Part shown: piece after piece, positions 33,450 through 44,707 of the stretch | Position numbering within the stretch: position 1 is the first letter of the stretch | Layout of the letters: every line of letters starts with the position of its first letter | NCBI GenBank assembly: GCA_905221605.1 | Contig: CAJNDS010002324.1 | Location: forward strand, 184,501 to 248,500 | Source: Symbiodinium natans | Taxonomy: Eukaryota > Sar > Dinophyceae > Suessiales > Symbiodiniaceae | Length of the DNA: 64,000 nucleotides | Direction: 5' to 3' | Made by a program: the position numbers and the translations under genes | The notes under the pieces: model-generated | The model's database searches: none | Seen by the model: only the letters and a program-made list of their open reading frames with translations | Told to the model about the DNA's origin: nothing

Positions 33450-34260
33450 CATGCAGGCATACATACATACACACATGGCAATGAACATGATGACAAGTTC
33501 ATAAGAATACTATAGAATAATAGCCCGAATAAGAACAGGCAAAAACATACAGTGTTTAAGCCTTCACTGTCGTAAGAACAGAAAATCACAGGTTCCAAAT
33601 ACACATTTCCGAACCTTAAGCCCTGAACCCCTATTTCACGCTTACCGGATCTGAGTCCAAGCATCAACAACACCCTTAAAGCCTAAACCCCTAAACCCAC
33701 TCAATAGTTGGAGCCGGACTCCTTGCCTTCCTTGAGCGAGTGCGAGAGTCGAATTCCTTAAGCCTAAAATTCGCAACACTAAACTTAAACCCATGAGCAA
33801 GGGGAGCTTGGTTGGGCCAAGGCCACACCCAGTTTTAAAGGGCTCGCCGGGCCCAGAGATGGAGACGCCCTTAATTAAAAATGGTAGAGACTCGGTTTTA
33901 GGCCGTACAGATTCAGGGTTTTAGGGTTTAGCCTTTTCCGACATTGGGAAATTCAGGATCATTCAGAAATAGCTGCACACAAGACTCAAAAAGTTAAACG
34001 TGCACGGTCTCACATGTGTGCACGTACGCCCTTGAAGCATCTAGCCTGCTTTCAGTTTTGTATTGCCCTGCTGCGTTGCCTGCTCCGGCTCTCCAAGTAA
34101 CGCTCGGGTCTGCCGTTCTTGTTTCGGAGAGGTTCTTCTGCGTTACGACCTGCCTGTTTCTTCGTACGTTTTCTCCGTTACACCCTTTGCCTTTCTGCGT
34201 TTCGTGCCTCACCCAATCCCCAACCTTAAAATCGGAACTCCGAGACCCTAAGCCTTTTAA
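33450..34260. other. No firm gene
   Basis: Mixed DNA with occasional CCCTAAA relatives (33620-33700, 33905-33935). An open plus-strand frame at 34040-34240 is Cys/Leu-rich, and I do not trust it. Confidence 0.45.
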
Positions 34261-34269
34261 GGAAATGGG

Positions 34270-36078
34270 AGCTAAAGGAGAAGGATGGCGGCGTGTGGAT
34301 CCTGAACCAAACAACCAAGAAGAGACTGGGGGGAGGGGTTTGGGTTTTGGGGTTCGTCAGGTTTAGGATTCAGGGTTTCGGATTTCGGGTTAAGTTTGGC
34401 AGGGTGATTTTGGGCTTCCTAGGCTTTCGGAGTAGTATAGTTCATTGCTTTCCGCCACGGCATCCGGAACCAATGCCAGGAGGATTTTCGCACGGAAGAA
34501 CGAGGGCAACGACTTCGGGGGCTCAGACTGGGGGGGGCGACAAGGGGGCCAAGGACCAGGTTTGGGAGATGGTCAAGCTCGAAGCGAAGGAGCCCGAGAC
34601 GGAAGATCAGGACTGGGGAAAGGGAACCCTAAGCTCTGAAAAACCTTAAAGCACCAAAACGCCTTAAGAAAAGGCCACTTGAAGATACCCTCTTCAGCCC
34701 TACAGCAAGCCATAGTAAGCCCAAAGAGCAAAGAAGCTCAAAAGCCCAGACCGCAGGAGATCCCCTGGGATGAGATCGCAGCGCAGGCCAAGGCAGCCGG
34801 CGTGTCCATGAAGGAGGCCACCCTGGGGAAGTGAAGTAGGGTTTCTTTTTTCTTTGGGGGGGGGGGGGGGTATTTTCAATATCATCCAAAAAAATATGTA
34901 TATACAGCTAGCACCCATATGTAGGGTCCCCTTCGGGGTTCTCAGTGGGTTTGCGTTGTTTAGGCCATGCTGTGGGCTTTGTACAATGTTCTGGGTGCGG
35001 GAGGAGGGAGGTAGGGAGACAAAGACAGAGAGGCTTAGGTGCGCAGAGAGAAAGAAAGAGAGAGGCCGCTCTGGACATGGGCGTGGCCGTGAAGGAGCCG
35101 AGATGTGTTTTCAGGGCAGGCGGCAGGCACCCGGCATCCATCCATCTAGCCATCCAGCGCCAGCCAGCCATCCGTCCACATCCATGCATTCATTCATCCA
35201 CTTATCAATGCATGCATTCGTTCGTTCGCTCGTTCATTCAGTCATGCATGCATGTATTCATTCTTTCAACCACGAAACCATTCAACCATTTCTTGATTTG
35301 TTGGTTCATCTGTTCATTCACTCATTCATCCATTTGTCCATCCATCCATCCATCCATCCATCCATCCTGATGCAGTCATGAATTCATGCATTCATGCATT
35401 CGTACATTCATGCATTCATTCATTCGTTCGTTCTGTCATTCTGATATAAGTGTGTCCCTTCTGGCAATCTCGAACCATGCCCTCAGAAGATCCCTAGGAC
35501 AAGATCGAGGCAATCCCCTAGGATGACATCCAGGCCAAGGCCACCGAGATGGGCGTCTCCATGAAGGAGGCGGCCAAGTCCATCCCCTGGGAGGAGATGA
35601 CCAGGAAAGCCCAGGCCATGGCGTCGGCTGTGAAGAAGAAGATGGAGGAGGTCCCCTGGGACGAGATTGCGGAGAAGGCCAAAGCCACCGGCGTGTCGAT
35701 GAAAGATGCTGCGGTTTCGATGGGGCTTTCCATCAAGGAGGCCGCAGAGGACAGGGTCTTTGTTGTGAAGCTAAAAGTAGCCTCAGGCCATAGCGTCAAA
35801 CGTTCGAGATAAGGTTTGGGATATAGATCAAGATGGAGGACATTCCCTGGGACGACATTGCCGAGCAGGCCAAGCAGTACGGTGTGTCCATGAAGGAGGC
35901 TGCATCAAACATTCAATGGGGCAGCATGGGCAAGAAGTTAGAGAAGCTCGGGGACAAGCTTGGGGACATGGCCGAGAAGGCGCATGCAAAGGCGAGCACT
36001 TGGTGCTGCTGTGACACCGTCGACCGCGAGAGCGAAATTACCCTCCAGCCGCCAACGGGCGCAAAAGCCAAGTGATCG
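34270..36078 (+). CDS. Repeat protein of PWDEIA-K-GVSMKEAA units (broken or interrupted)
   Basis: I do not recognise the family. A unit of about 22 residues recurs. Clear copies are at 34757-34830 (IPWDEIAAQAKAAGVSMKEA), 35520-35572 (DDIQAKATEMGVSMKEAAK), 35573-35610 (SIPWEEMTRKAQAMAS), 35643-35712 (VPWDEIAEKAKATGVSMKDA) and 35833-35910 (MEDIPWDDIAEQAKQYGVSM). A faint one lies at 35064-35100 (EAALDMGVAVKEP). The last exon (35833-36075) ends in a coiled-coil-like stretch, a CCC cluster (ASTWCCCDTVD) and a TGA at 36073-36075. Upstream exon-like blocks are near 34280 (WELKEKDGGVWILNQTTKK) and 34540 (DQVWEMVKLEAKEPETEDQD). In two units (35495-35497 and 35519-35521) the Trp codon of PWD is TAG. 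CATT/CATC repeats fill 35130-35440. Either the middle is a decayed copy or those codons are recoded. Confidence 0.55.
35130..35440. repeat. CATC/CATT tetranucleotide region
   Basis: Imperfect CATC, CATT and CGTT tetranucleotides, perfect only at 35336-35367. The region lies between coding units of the PWDEIA repeat gene, so it is probably intronic. Confidence 0.9.
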
Positions 36079-38050
36079 CAGCTTTCTAGGGCTTCAGCGA
36101 TCTTTCTTTCTCCACAGCTCATGACAGGGCTCATGGCAACGTTCACCACAACGAGGGGCTACTGTATCACTTTTGGTTAGCAGCACACCTCCATAGAAGA
36201 GCGTGCTGCTTTGCTCCGCAGCATCTTGCTGTGAAGACGCACCAACCCGTTTTTCGCCTCGCCTGCCCAACATGGGAAGATCCAAGGAAAAGCGCATGTG
36301 TACATCCACACTGATGCAGGAGTCGGTTCACCGTGCCACATTAGGGCTTACCATGCTGAACCTGCTGCTTTGCTAAATGCCCTTCCACCCCTAACCCCAA
36401 AGCAAAAGCACTAACCTCAAACCATATCAAACCGTCCTGCAGGCACGCTCAGTCTCCCCGTTCCAGGAGCAGAAAGAGTGGACGAGCCCGGGACCCAAGC
36501 TTCCGGTCAACTTAAATTCTCATGGGTCATCTTTGTAGTAGCTGTTGTACTTTTACCAACCGTTCCATAGCTAAACCATCACTACCCTGATCCATCGAAT
36601 GGGTGTTGTTCAGCAGGGTTACATTGTGTTTACGCTCTCGCCCGGCACTGCAAGTGGTTTAAAACAGCGGTGCCAAAAAGTAAGTACTGGCCCGTCTGTG
36701 GGGGCCGCTGTCCTTGCCTTTCAGGAGTTCATGGTTTCTGCACTGTATTGGTTTTGACGCCCCGGGGGTCTCTGGTGCAGATTGTCGAGCTTTGGAAGTC
36801 GGAGCTGTAATGTTGCAATTGTGCCCCGTAAGTTTGGGCAAGGCGACAAGCATGAGCGCACTTTCTTCATGCTATTGCTGCTTCCTGAGGCAACCTGAAA
36901 CATCTGTACCTTTGCATGACCCGTAGACTCACGAATGCAGATGAAACCCACAACAAAGAACGACCCTGGCGGTCCTGACACGTGATTCGCATCCACAAAG
37001 AGTCGGTTCCAAGTCTACACCCATGGACTTCCCAAGGCCTCCGCCATCCTTTCAGGCAATGACGGTTTCGATACAATAAAGCCCTAAACCCTAAACAGCC
37101 TCAGAATAAGCCCTAAACCCTAAACAGCCAATGAGTCGAGCGTTTTCCTGAAGATGCCGAGGACCCCTTCTCCATTCTCTGTTCTATCATGTTGTGGTGT
37201 ATTGCAGTACATTATACCAGAGTATGTTCGATCTCTCTGTTCCCCCAAGGCGCAGGACCGAAGTCTCGCCACTGCCGCCCCGCGGCCCCACGAGCTTGTT
37301 GAATCCAGCTCCAGTCCTGCAGGAACTTAGCAGCTCTCAGACTTTTTTTCAGACACGGGAGTGTCTTGCTTCATTGAGTTGAAAAGCATGTCATGATCTT
37401 GTTTTCCACGATGCAATGCAGCTTTTCTGCACAAGTTTTGGCAGCTGCAAAACACAACCTCTTTGAAAGGTGTTGACCATGGTGAACTCAGAAGAAGGCG
37501 CAGCCAAGCTTTGGACCACCAACAAAGCAGATGGCATTACAAGTTTGCCATTTGCGAGATGCTTTCGCCTGAAATGCCATTGCGTTGCTGCTTTATAGCT
37601 CCAATTACATTCATAAAAGTTAGTAGTATTGCTATTCTTCTCCTTGGTATTGCCTGCTTGTGTTTACAGTTATGGTTATACTTATGCATGTACTTATTCT
37701 TGTGGTTATTCGTATGAATACGAATACAATTTCTTGTCCTATTACCATGACTACTACTGTTGCTACTGGATCCACCACGCCGTCTAGGATACCATGCGGA
37801 GGCAATAAAGGTGTGTCATTCTGTATTCTGGAACCTAGCTGTCGGATTTGAATCTGGATAGTGGAAGGCCTGTGGCCAGTGCCATGATTTTCGGCCTTCA
37901 ATGTTCCAGCTGGGTTGCCATGAAATTACAAGCTGTGTGAAGCCAACTTGGAAGTTTATTGACCCCAACAGAGAACATTTAGAGAGTCGAACAGTTGTCA
38001 AGCCCCGGACCGGCAAAAAACCTGCATAACTGAAGCAAACGCCAAGATCA
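36079..38050. other. No supportable gene
   Basis: No heptamer arrays except two CCCTAAA pairs at 37080-37120. Open frames are short on both strands and lack splice logic. This is the longest gene-free stretch of the right half. Confidence 0.5.
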
Positions 38051-38058
38051 GAATGCAA

Positions 38059-38650
38059 GATGGCTCGTCTAGCAGGCGTATTCCGGCAGAGCACTGGAGG
38101 CTTCGATGCTGACGCGTGCAAGTTTAAACACGAGGAGTACGTGCCTTACCAACAAGTCGGTGTCATTGAGCAACCCATGGCCTTCCAACGAATTTTGTTG
38201 GATACCCTCGGTGGGCAGCTAAACTGAAGCCATCAAGGTGGCCAAGAGTGTCTTTGACAATGCACAAAACAGCTCGAACGAGGCTGAAAGCGTAATGAAA
38301 TTTGACTTGCAGCGCAAGCGTGGAGATCTTTGCAGATTCGGGTGACGGACTACCCAGAAACAAGTGCTTCTGCAAAGTGCCATGCGGACCTTTCCCCATA
38401 CCGCGACCTTGCTGACGTTTGCCATCGAAGCTCAAGGTCCAGGAGGGTTTAGGATATTTCCGCCCTCCCACCCTCGATAGGGTGTGCGTGCTGGCCTTGG
38501 AGTGCCTGCTGTGAAGAGAACATCAACCCAAGAGTCCCACGAGCTGTTGCATTCAGAGTGGAGACCGCTGAGGCCTTCTTCCAGCGCGGCCATGCGGCGG
38601 CGCCAAGTTGTTCCAGGATGTGGCCGAGAAACTTCCCTAAAAATACAACA
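38059..38650 (+). CDS. Probable spliced gene, unrecognised
   Basis: An ATG at 38059 reads MARLAGVFRQSTGGFDADAC, then KFKHEEYVPYQQVGV, to about 38210. A second block (about 38240-38330) reads AIKVAKSVFDNAQNSSNEAE and SVMKFDLQRKRGD. A third (about 38520-38640) reads INPRVPRAVAFRVETAEAFF. These look like exons of one plus-strand gene, but I could not prove the junctions and name no domain. Confidence 0.4.
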
Positions 38651-39759
38651 ATCAGCGAAGATATCCTAAGAGATCGTTGTTGAAGTGCTCTTGTGTGAAG
38701 CGTAGAATGAAGGACATAAGCGAGGAGTCTGGTCGGATTTGTGTGAGGAGCTCTGGCTACATGCCTGGCATTTGTCGTCGCCGTGAGCTCAGTGCCCAAG
38801 TTTGCGCCACAGTGGAATCATATCCATGAAATGGCTTGCTTGGTAGACGAGCGTGATTTTCAATCATGCAGTTCCCCTCAAACAGAAGCAACACTCTTAC
38901 CAAATCTGGAAATCAGTGCCATTCAGTGTATAGAATGACTGCCTGCACCAGCTTAACACCGAAGCGAGCAGCGCAGCAAGCGTGAGATGTAAGGGCACAA
39001 ACACTGCGTGACTGTGGTGACCCGGGGAGGGCTAAGTCCATTCCGGGGCAGTCCGTGACCCCATGCTGCGCTTCTTTGCAGCTGAAAGATCAACAGTTGA
39101 GAGAAACTCGGACACAGCATTCACAAGAATCCGGGCAACGGGATGTGCAGCATAAGGTCAGCACATACTGAAGAGTATATGACTGAAGCACTCCATGAAA
39201 GGTGCTCTGGGAGTGTGCAGAGCTGTGCGGTGCATGTCTCTGACAACATTAGGAAGCACTGCTCTACGAGATGAAAGTGTGTTGCAAAGAGCTGAACCCT
39301 AGAGTTCCAAAACCCATGACTCAGGTGGACGAACATTCTTTCTACGCATGAAGCATGAGGGTGTATGAATCGCATGAAGCATGCTTGGCAAGGTTCGTAG
39401 TTTCCTTCTGGAGCCGGCCTTCGTGCTGGCATCGAGCTCAGTTCGATTGAAAGAAGATCGGTCAGATTCTTGAAAATAACAACTTCTTTCGACAGGCAGT
39501 TCCCGTGTGTTGGTTTGCCCGCAGCATGTCACCGCATGCTCCACATCCTCGGATTTTGCAGCCGCATGTGTCCATCACAAGTTGCAGCATCCTTTGTCCT
39601 TCAAAGCAGATTGTCCTGAGCTCTTCTGATTTACAGTCAACTTGCGCCAATCTCAGACATCCTACTATTGAGCCTGTCATATCCCGCCATGACAGTCGGA
39701 TCGGCTTCGGCTTGTTCGTCTGCTCTGCAATCTTTACATCGCACCAGCCGCCAGCCGCA

Positions 39760-42260
39760 ATGGATGCTACGCGAGCATTGCTGGACTCACTTATGGGGAA
39801 GGACCCCGTGCCTCATAAGAACCTCACCCCGTTGTACTCTTCCATGGCTTAAAGCACAGCGGCTCCACAGGGAGACAGGGATGACGTAAGCAGTGAGTGT
39901 GTGTGTTTGTGCCAGGACCGGAACTCAGGACCAGATTCCAAGTGTCGGCAAAGTTTCAAGGCCGTCTGACGACATCCGCGGGATGTGGTTCTCGTTCGGG
40001 CTACAGTGTTGTCAGTTTCGTGGCCAGTAACCTGTGCGTGCAACTAACGTCTGCTGTACTTGTGTACCTCTTGCCGATCAGGATCCAGACGTCTGCAAGT
40101 ATTACTTGGTGGGTGACTGCCCGCATGAAATGTGGATAAATCAGGCCAGTCGCTGCAATGCAGAAGGGGTGAACGTACGCAGCACATTCCGATTCTTCTC
40201 GAGAATGCTCGTGGTTCTAACTATAATGGTAGGGAGTGCTCGCTCCACGGAGCAGTTGGACGGCTGTTGGATGAGCCATCTCGTGTGAGCGATGCTGATG
40301 CTTGCTGCAGGAGGGAAAGGCCTCTCCAAACAGCCCTGTGGGTGCCTGCAAGAAGCAACACTCAGAGGCAGCATGTTGTCATTTGGCATTCATGTGTCTT
40401 GCGGGTGATAGAATGGCCGTGTGTGTTGCGACCACCCCGTTCGGATGGCCTTAGGTGAAGTGGGCTGTGAGATGCTTACTGAAAAGATCCAAGCAAACTG
40501 CCAGGCGATGCGCGAGCGGCTACGAGCCGACATAGACTACGTGCTGACCTTTGTGAGCTGCACTTGTGACAGCTACAATGAGTCGGGAGCAGAAGCCGAG
40601 TCTTGTTTCGAGTGGCAGTAGTACATGATCTACTTTGATCGAGATGTTGACCTCGGCCAATGATGCATTATAACTTCTTGAGCCCAAGCGATCACGCACC
40701 CACTTCCATTCGCAAAGTTTAATGCATGTGGCATGGCTTGTTCTGTTTTTTTTTGGGAAGCTGAGGTCAAATACAGGTGGCGCTACCTGGAAGATTTGAG
40801 CATCTGGTCTGAACTGATGCGGGCAAGCTTGCAAATTTTTCTGGAGATTGACATCTGGTAGCTATGATCTGTTGAACCAGGCTACAGTGTATGTGTTCTC
40901 AGTAAAAGTCTGTCTACTGTACCTGCCTTTGGGCAGGTTTAACTCACCATCTAAGTCTGTCCACTTCAGGCCATGCGTGTTTTCAGCTTTACGTGTGGTT
41001 TGTTTGTGTTATGGCCCAGGAGTCTTTTTGCAGCAGCTTGTCGATGACAACAACAGAAAAGCTCAGAAGGTGTGACCCGGCCGCCGGCACTTTTGTTCGT
41101 TGTGCTCGACATTGTGTAACCTTCGGAGGGTTGCCTCAAATGGGATGCAGCATCAGGATCATCAGAGCGTTAGCGGGGACAGATTTGACTTGTGGGAGCC
41201 AACCGTGCAGATTTGAGAGTGACCGGGAGAGAGGTACACTTGTAGCTGGGTAGAGAGGGGGCCATTGTCCCGGAACCTGTCAGGAAAGAGAAGCTGAACG
41301 AAGGGGTGACATGCACTGCTGACACTCACAAAGTGGTTGAAGGCCTCGGAGAAAATCTTGGCGACTGTATCTTTGTTCAAAAGCCTTAAGACTTTATTCC
41401 ACATTGCAAGAGGCCAGACATCGTACTAAGCCACTGAGAGAAGGGCTCAGGATGACTTTAGCATTCGCAGTCGTTCACAAGTGTCCGTCAAAAACCAACA
41501 ATACGGGCTGAATCGAAAATGGCAGGGCACATCTCCAAGAAAGAGTCCCGGGCTCAAGAGATAATGGAGGCAGCCGAGAAGATGGCGGAGGTCCCGCGTG
41601 TGGCAAGTTTGGATCAAAGGTATGGGGCTTTGTGCTTTTGGTGTGGTTTCAAGATGTTTCAAGCAGGTCCATCAGGTACTCAGTTGGTGCACTTTCTGAA
41701 GCTCGGACTCAGTTCAAGTAGTTTTGGCGAAAGTGCAGCTACTAAAGGGCTGTAGGCCCTGGTTTGCCCTCCAGGGCTGGAGGTTTTTGCTCTGAGCTCT
41801 TTGCGCTGGTGCCAGGAGGGCCAGGTGGACGCCAGCAAGCAGGCGCTGGAGGAGGCGGAGCCACCCTCAGGCATACGAAAATGTACGAGCATGTGTGGAC
41901 GTGACTGTTGCATTGACTCTCTCCCCTGAGTAGTTGGATAAGGACAAGCTGGCACATCAGAAGTTCCGCCTGACCCGGCTGAAGGACTTGAGTGGCACAG
42001 TGGTGGCACGTGTCCTCCGAGTGTTTTTGCCTGCTGCACCGATACAGGGGTTCGGGTAGTCACAGGTAGAGTTCGTCTCATCTTATGGGTCTTGCAGCCT
42101 GAAGGAAGTCGCTGACGGCTGGATGGACGAGCTTGAGCCGAAGTTTGTGACCGTATTGTGCTGTGGTGAGCTGTTATCTAGCTAGAAGCAGCAGCAGAAA
42201 AAGGACGTACCATGAAATCTCAGGAATGCTGCGATGTTTGCGGCTCACAGATCTCCTGGC
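39760..42260 (+). CDS. LUC7: LUC7-like U1 snRNP-associated splicing factor
   Basis: Exons in order: 39760-39801 (MDATRALLDSLMGK), 39916-39960 (DRNSGPDSKCRQSFK), 40082-40144 (DPDVCKYYLVGDCPHEMW), 40237-40282 (CSLHGAVGRLLDEPS), 40455 to about 40552 (VGCEMLTEKIQANCQAMRE), 41526-41590 (SKKESRAQEIMEAAEKMAE), 41816-41854 (EGQVDASKQALEE), about 41934-41982 (LDKDKLAHQKFRLTRLK) and 42224-42260 (ECCDVCGSQISW). LUC7 proteins have the N-terminal LLD.LMG motif, a first zinc finger (VCKYYLVG.CPH), a helical middle and a second finger starting VCDVCG. All are present in the right order. LUC7 acts in the nucleus in U1 snRNP and influences 5' splice-site choice. Donors are GA, GC, GC, GT, GT, GT, GC, GA-like and GT. 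The spacing inside the first finger is shorter than usual, so one small exon may be missing between 40144 and 40237. The end of the second finger and the C-terminus (beyond 42260) are unresolved. Confidence 0.78.
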
Positions 42261-42572
42261 GTGCTGTCGAGGAGCTGGAGGTCTGGAGAGGTTTCATTGT
42301 TTCATTCATCAAAGTTGTTCCGAAGACAAGATAACAGAGGCTCCGAGCGCATGCCAGGCGCGCTCAAAAGGAAGGGAGCATCCTCACGTTCCTGGTGCCT
42401 GGCACCAGGCAGAAGGAGCAGACAAACCATACTCCGTTGTCCTGCTCGTGTGGTTCAAAGAGGGGTGCCATGAAGCATCGCAAAGTATCTCTCAGAACTT
42501 CGAAGTTGCCAGGGTTGGAGGCGGTGTCGGGAGGCCCTACGGAAGGTCACGGAGGAAGCCCAGCAGGTTGGC

Positions 42573-42622
42573 TGCTATCAAGTGCAAGTGCAGTGCAAGT
42601 GCAGTGCAAGTGCAATGCAAGT
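42573..42622. repeat. Short tandem repeat 'gtgcaagtgca'
   Basis: Four near-identical units of about 11-12 bases (AGTGCAAGTGC). Confidence 0.9.
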
Positions 42623-42957
42623 GCCGGGGAAGCTCGAGACCTTGAGCCAAGTTGAGAGCTGGTGCGCTCGCATCAGGCCAGGGAAGCCTGTCGGGGTCTC
42701 GACGTCGGAGAGGTGCTCGACGATGCGGGAGGCGGTCCTTTGGGTCCTTTGCCACATATACACTACTCATGTGTGCCGACGTATCTCCTAGAGTTAAGGA
42801 CTGATTATCATAAGGTAGTTAGGCCGAGCTCCACGCATTTCAACTTTTGCAGCCATGTTTGCGCACAAAACCCTTTGACCTGCTCGTGCGCATTGCTCTC
42901 TTGCGCCAGGCCGGGGCAAATACGGAGAGCGTGGACGGGACACAAAGCAGGACGGCC

Positions 42958-43021
42958 GATGGGGGCATCGCGATGGGGGCATCGCGATGGGGGCATCGCG
43001 ATGGGGGCATCGCGATGGGGG
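42958..43021. repeat. 15-bp minisatellite with TCGCGA core
   Basis: Four perfect copies of a 15-base unit (GGGGGCATCGCGATG). Each carries the self-complementary core CATCGCGATG, so every unit can form a small hairpin. Confidence 0.95.
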
Positions 43022-43029
43022 CTTGCTGG

Positions 43030-44700
43030 CTGTTGGTCCTCTGACTCTGCAGGTCCGGTCAAGGCACCGCGGAAACGCGAGCCGTTCACGCGATGGCTCT
43101 CCGCAAAAGGTGCGCAACAGCACGCTAGGCGTTGTGTTTCACACTGTAGACCTGCTTCTTGATCTTCAAGCTGCTCCAGACAAAGCCAACAGCGACCAGC
43201 TCTTCCGGCGCGCGGAAGACTCTGGGCCGCACACAGGGTTGAGTACATGCTCCAGCAAGGGTCCAGTGCAAACCCTCACCGCTGTCCTGTTCGAAACTGA
43301 GGAGGAGAGGCGTCACAAGAAAGCGTGACAGAAGAAAGGGCACGTCTGGCAGCTCGAGGAGAGGCAAGAGAAAGTCGAGCGTCTCCAGAAAGGGCAAAGA
43401 GCCTGCTGGCTGCATCGTGGGCAGCGCCACAAGTCCAGACTTCTGCAGTTTTCCTGGACTTAGGAGAAAACGGAAGAGCAGCAGCTGACAAGCCCTGCAG
43501 AGGCCAGAGTGAAATTGTAGATCCTGTTTTTGTTTTTCAAGTCGCGGGATGTCTTCAGTGCACTCAGCACTCCCGAGGTCTCGAATGCAAAGCTCAGCGG
43601 GACAAAAGGAAAGCAGTCGTTGAACTCTTCGTTGAACTGTGTTTGATGGATGCTTGCTTCCACATTGTTTGTTTGCTGCGCTCGAAGATAGCGATGCACC
43701 CAACCCCGCAAATTTATTGCATCATCTGCGTCCTCCGTGTCTGGCTCACAGTTTTCCCCCAAGCATTTGTGGTCAGTTCGAGGCCAGTCCGAGTTCAGAC
43801 ACTTGCTGTATTAGTGGATACTCAAGTATGTCAGAGTCTCATATAGTTGTGCAGAATCAAGGCTGGTTGAGAGATGTTGAGAGCTGCGACAGCCACTGAG
43901 AGTTCAAGTGCATAAACTGCGCTGTGTGCAGAAGTTCAGGCTGTCGCCAATATGGATTTGGGGGTGAAGCTTGGCTGTATACGTGGCATACAGATGACTT
44001 CAACAGTCTTCTGCACATTGCCACATTTGCTGTGCTGTCTTTGTATATTTCACGAAGCAGATCCCGAAGACCCGTCCCTGTTACTGTCACCGCAGCTCTC
44101 GGGGGCCAGCATGCGCATGCGCTATCGGATGCAGCGGGTGCAGACACTCAGAGATGAGGCAACATTTCTTCAACATGAACCAGAACCGCATGGGAAGCCA
44201 ACCACAGTACGAGGCATGCTTGTGCTCGGTGTAGTTTTGCAGATCTCCAAGATCACTCAGGGTGCCAGGAGAGGTGGTTGACGTGCTGAGTTGCTTCATC
44301 GCCTGTGCGGCACATGCTCTGATTCTTACGAAAGCCATGGCCCTCACGGAACGAGCAAGTAGCTCTCTTCTGCTGATGTGTTCTGCAGAGGCCACGCCGG
44401 GACAGCCTACTCAGCTGCCGGAACCAATGGAGAGAGTCGCCGGGACACACTAGAGTTTGTGTCTGTCAGATGACAAGTGGGTTGACTCAGTATCCAGTAT
44501 CGCACCGATGAACAGTGGCGGACATCCGAGTAAGTTGTTAGATGTTTCTTTTCTAGTTTTCCGACTGAGGCCAAGCCCACGACGGCCTTTATGCCGTCAA
44601 TCTCCGATCTGGGAGAGAGGCTTAAGGACGGGGCTTCGCAGAGTTACAGAGCCTGTTCATCCGTGCGCAAGCTCTTCCGCCGCCTTTTCGACCTTGTTGG
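43030..44700. other. Undetermined; possible LUC7 3' end and CCCH 5' exons
   Basis: Short blocks on the plus strand look coding: an arginine/serine/lysine-rich one near 43300-43480 (RKRDRRKGTSGSSRRGKRKS), which would suit a LUC7 C-terminus, and a proline-rich one near 44388-44440 (ATPGQPTQLPEPMER), which would suit the CCCH gene. I could not join them with confidence. The minus-strand open frame of 192 codons here has no splice support. Confidence 0.35.
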
Positions 44701-44707
44701 GTTCCAG

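Noticed and set aside
43125-43703. 192-codon minus-strand open frame
   Set aside because: No splice signals that join it to anything, on the opposite strand to both neighbours, and overlaps an R/S/K-rich plus-strand block that would suit a LUC7 tail.
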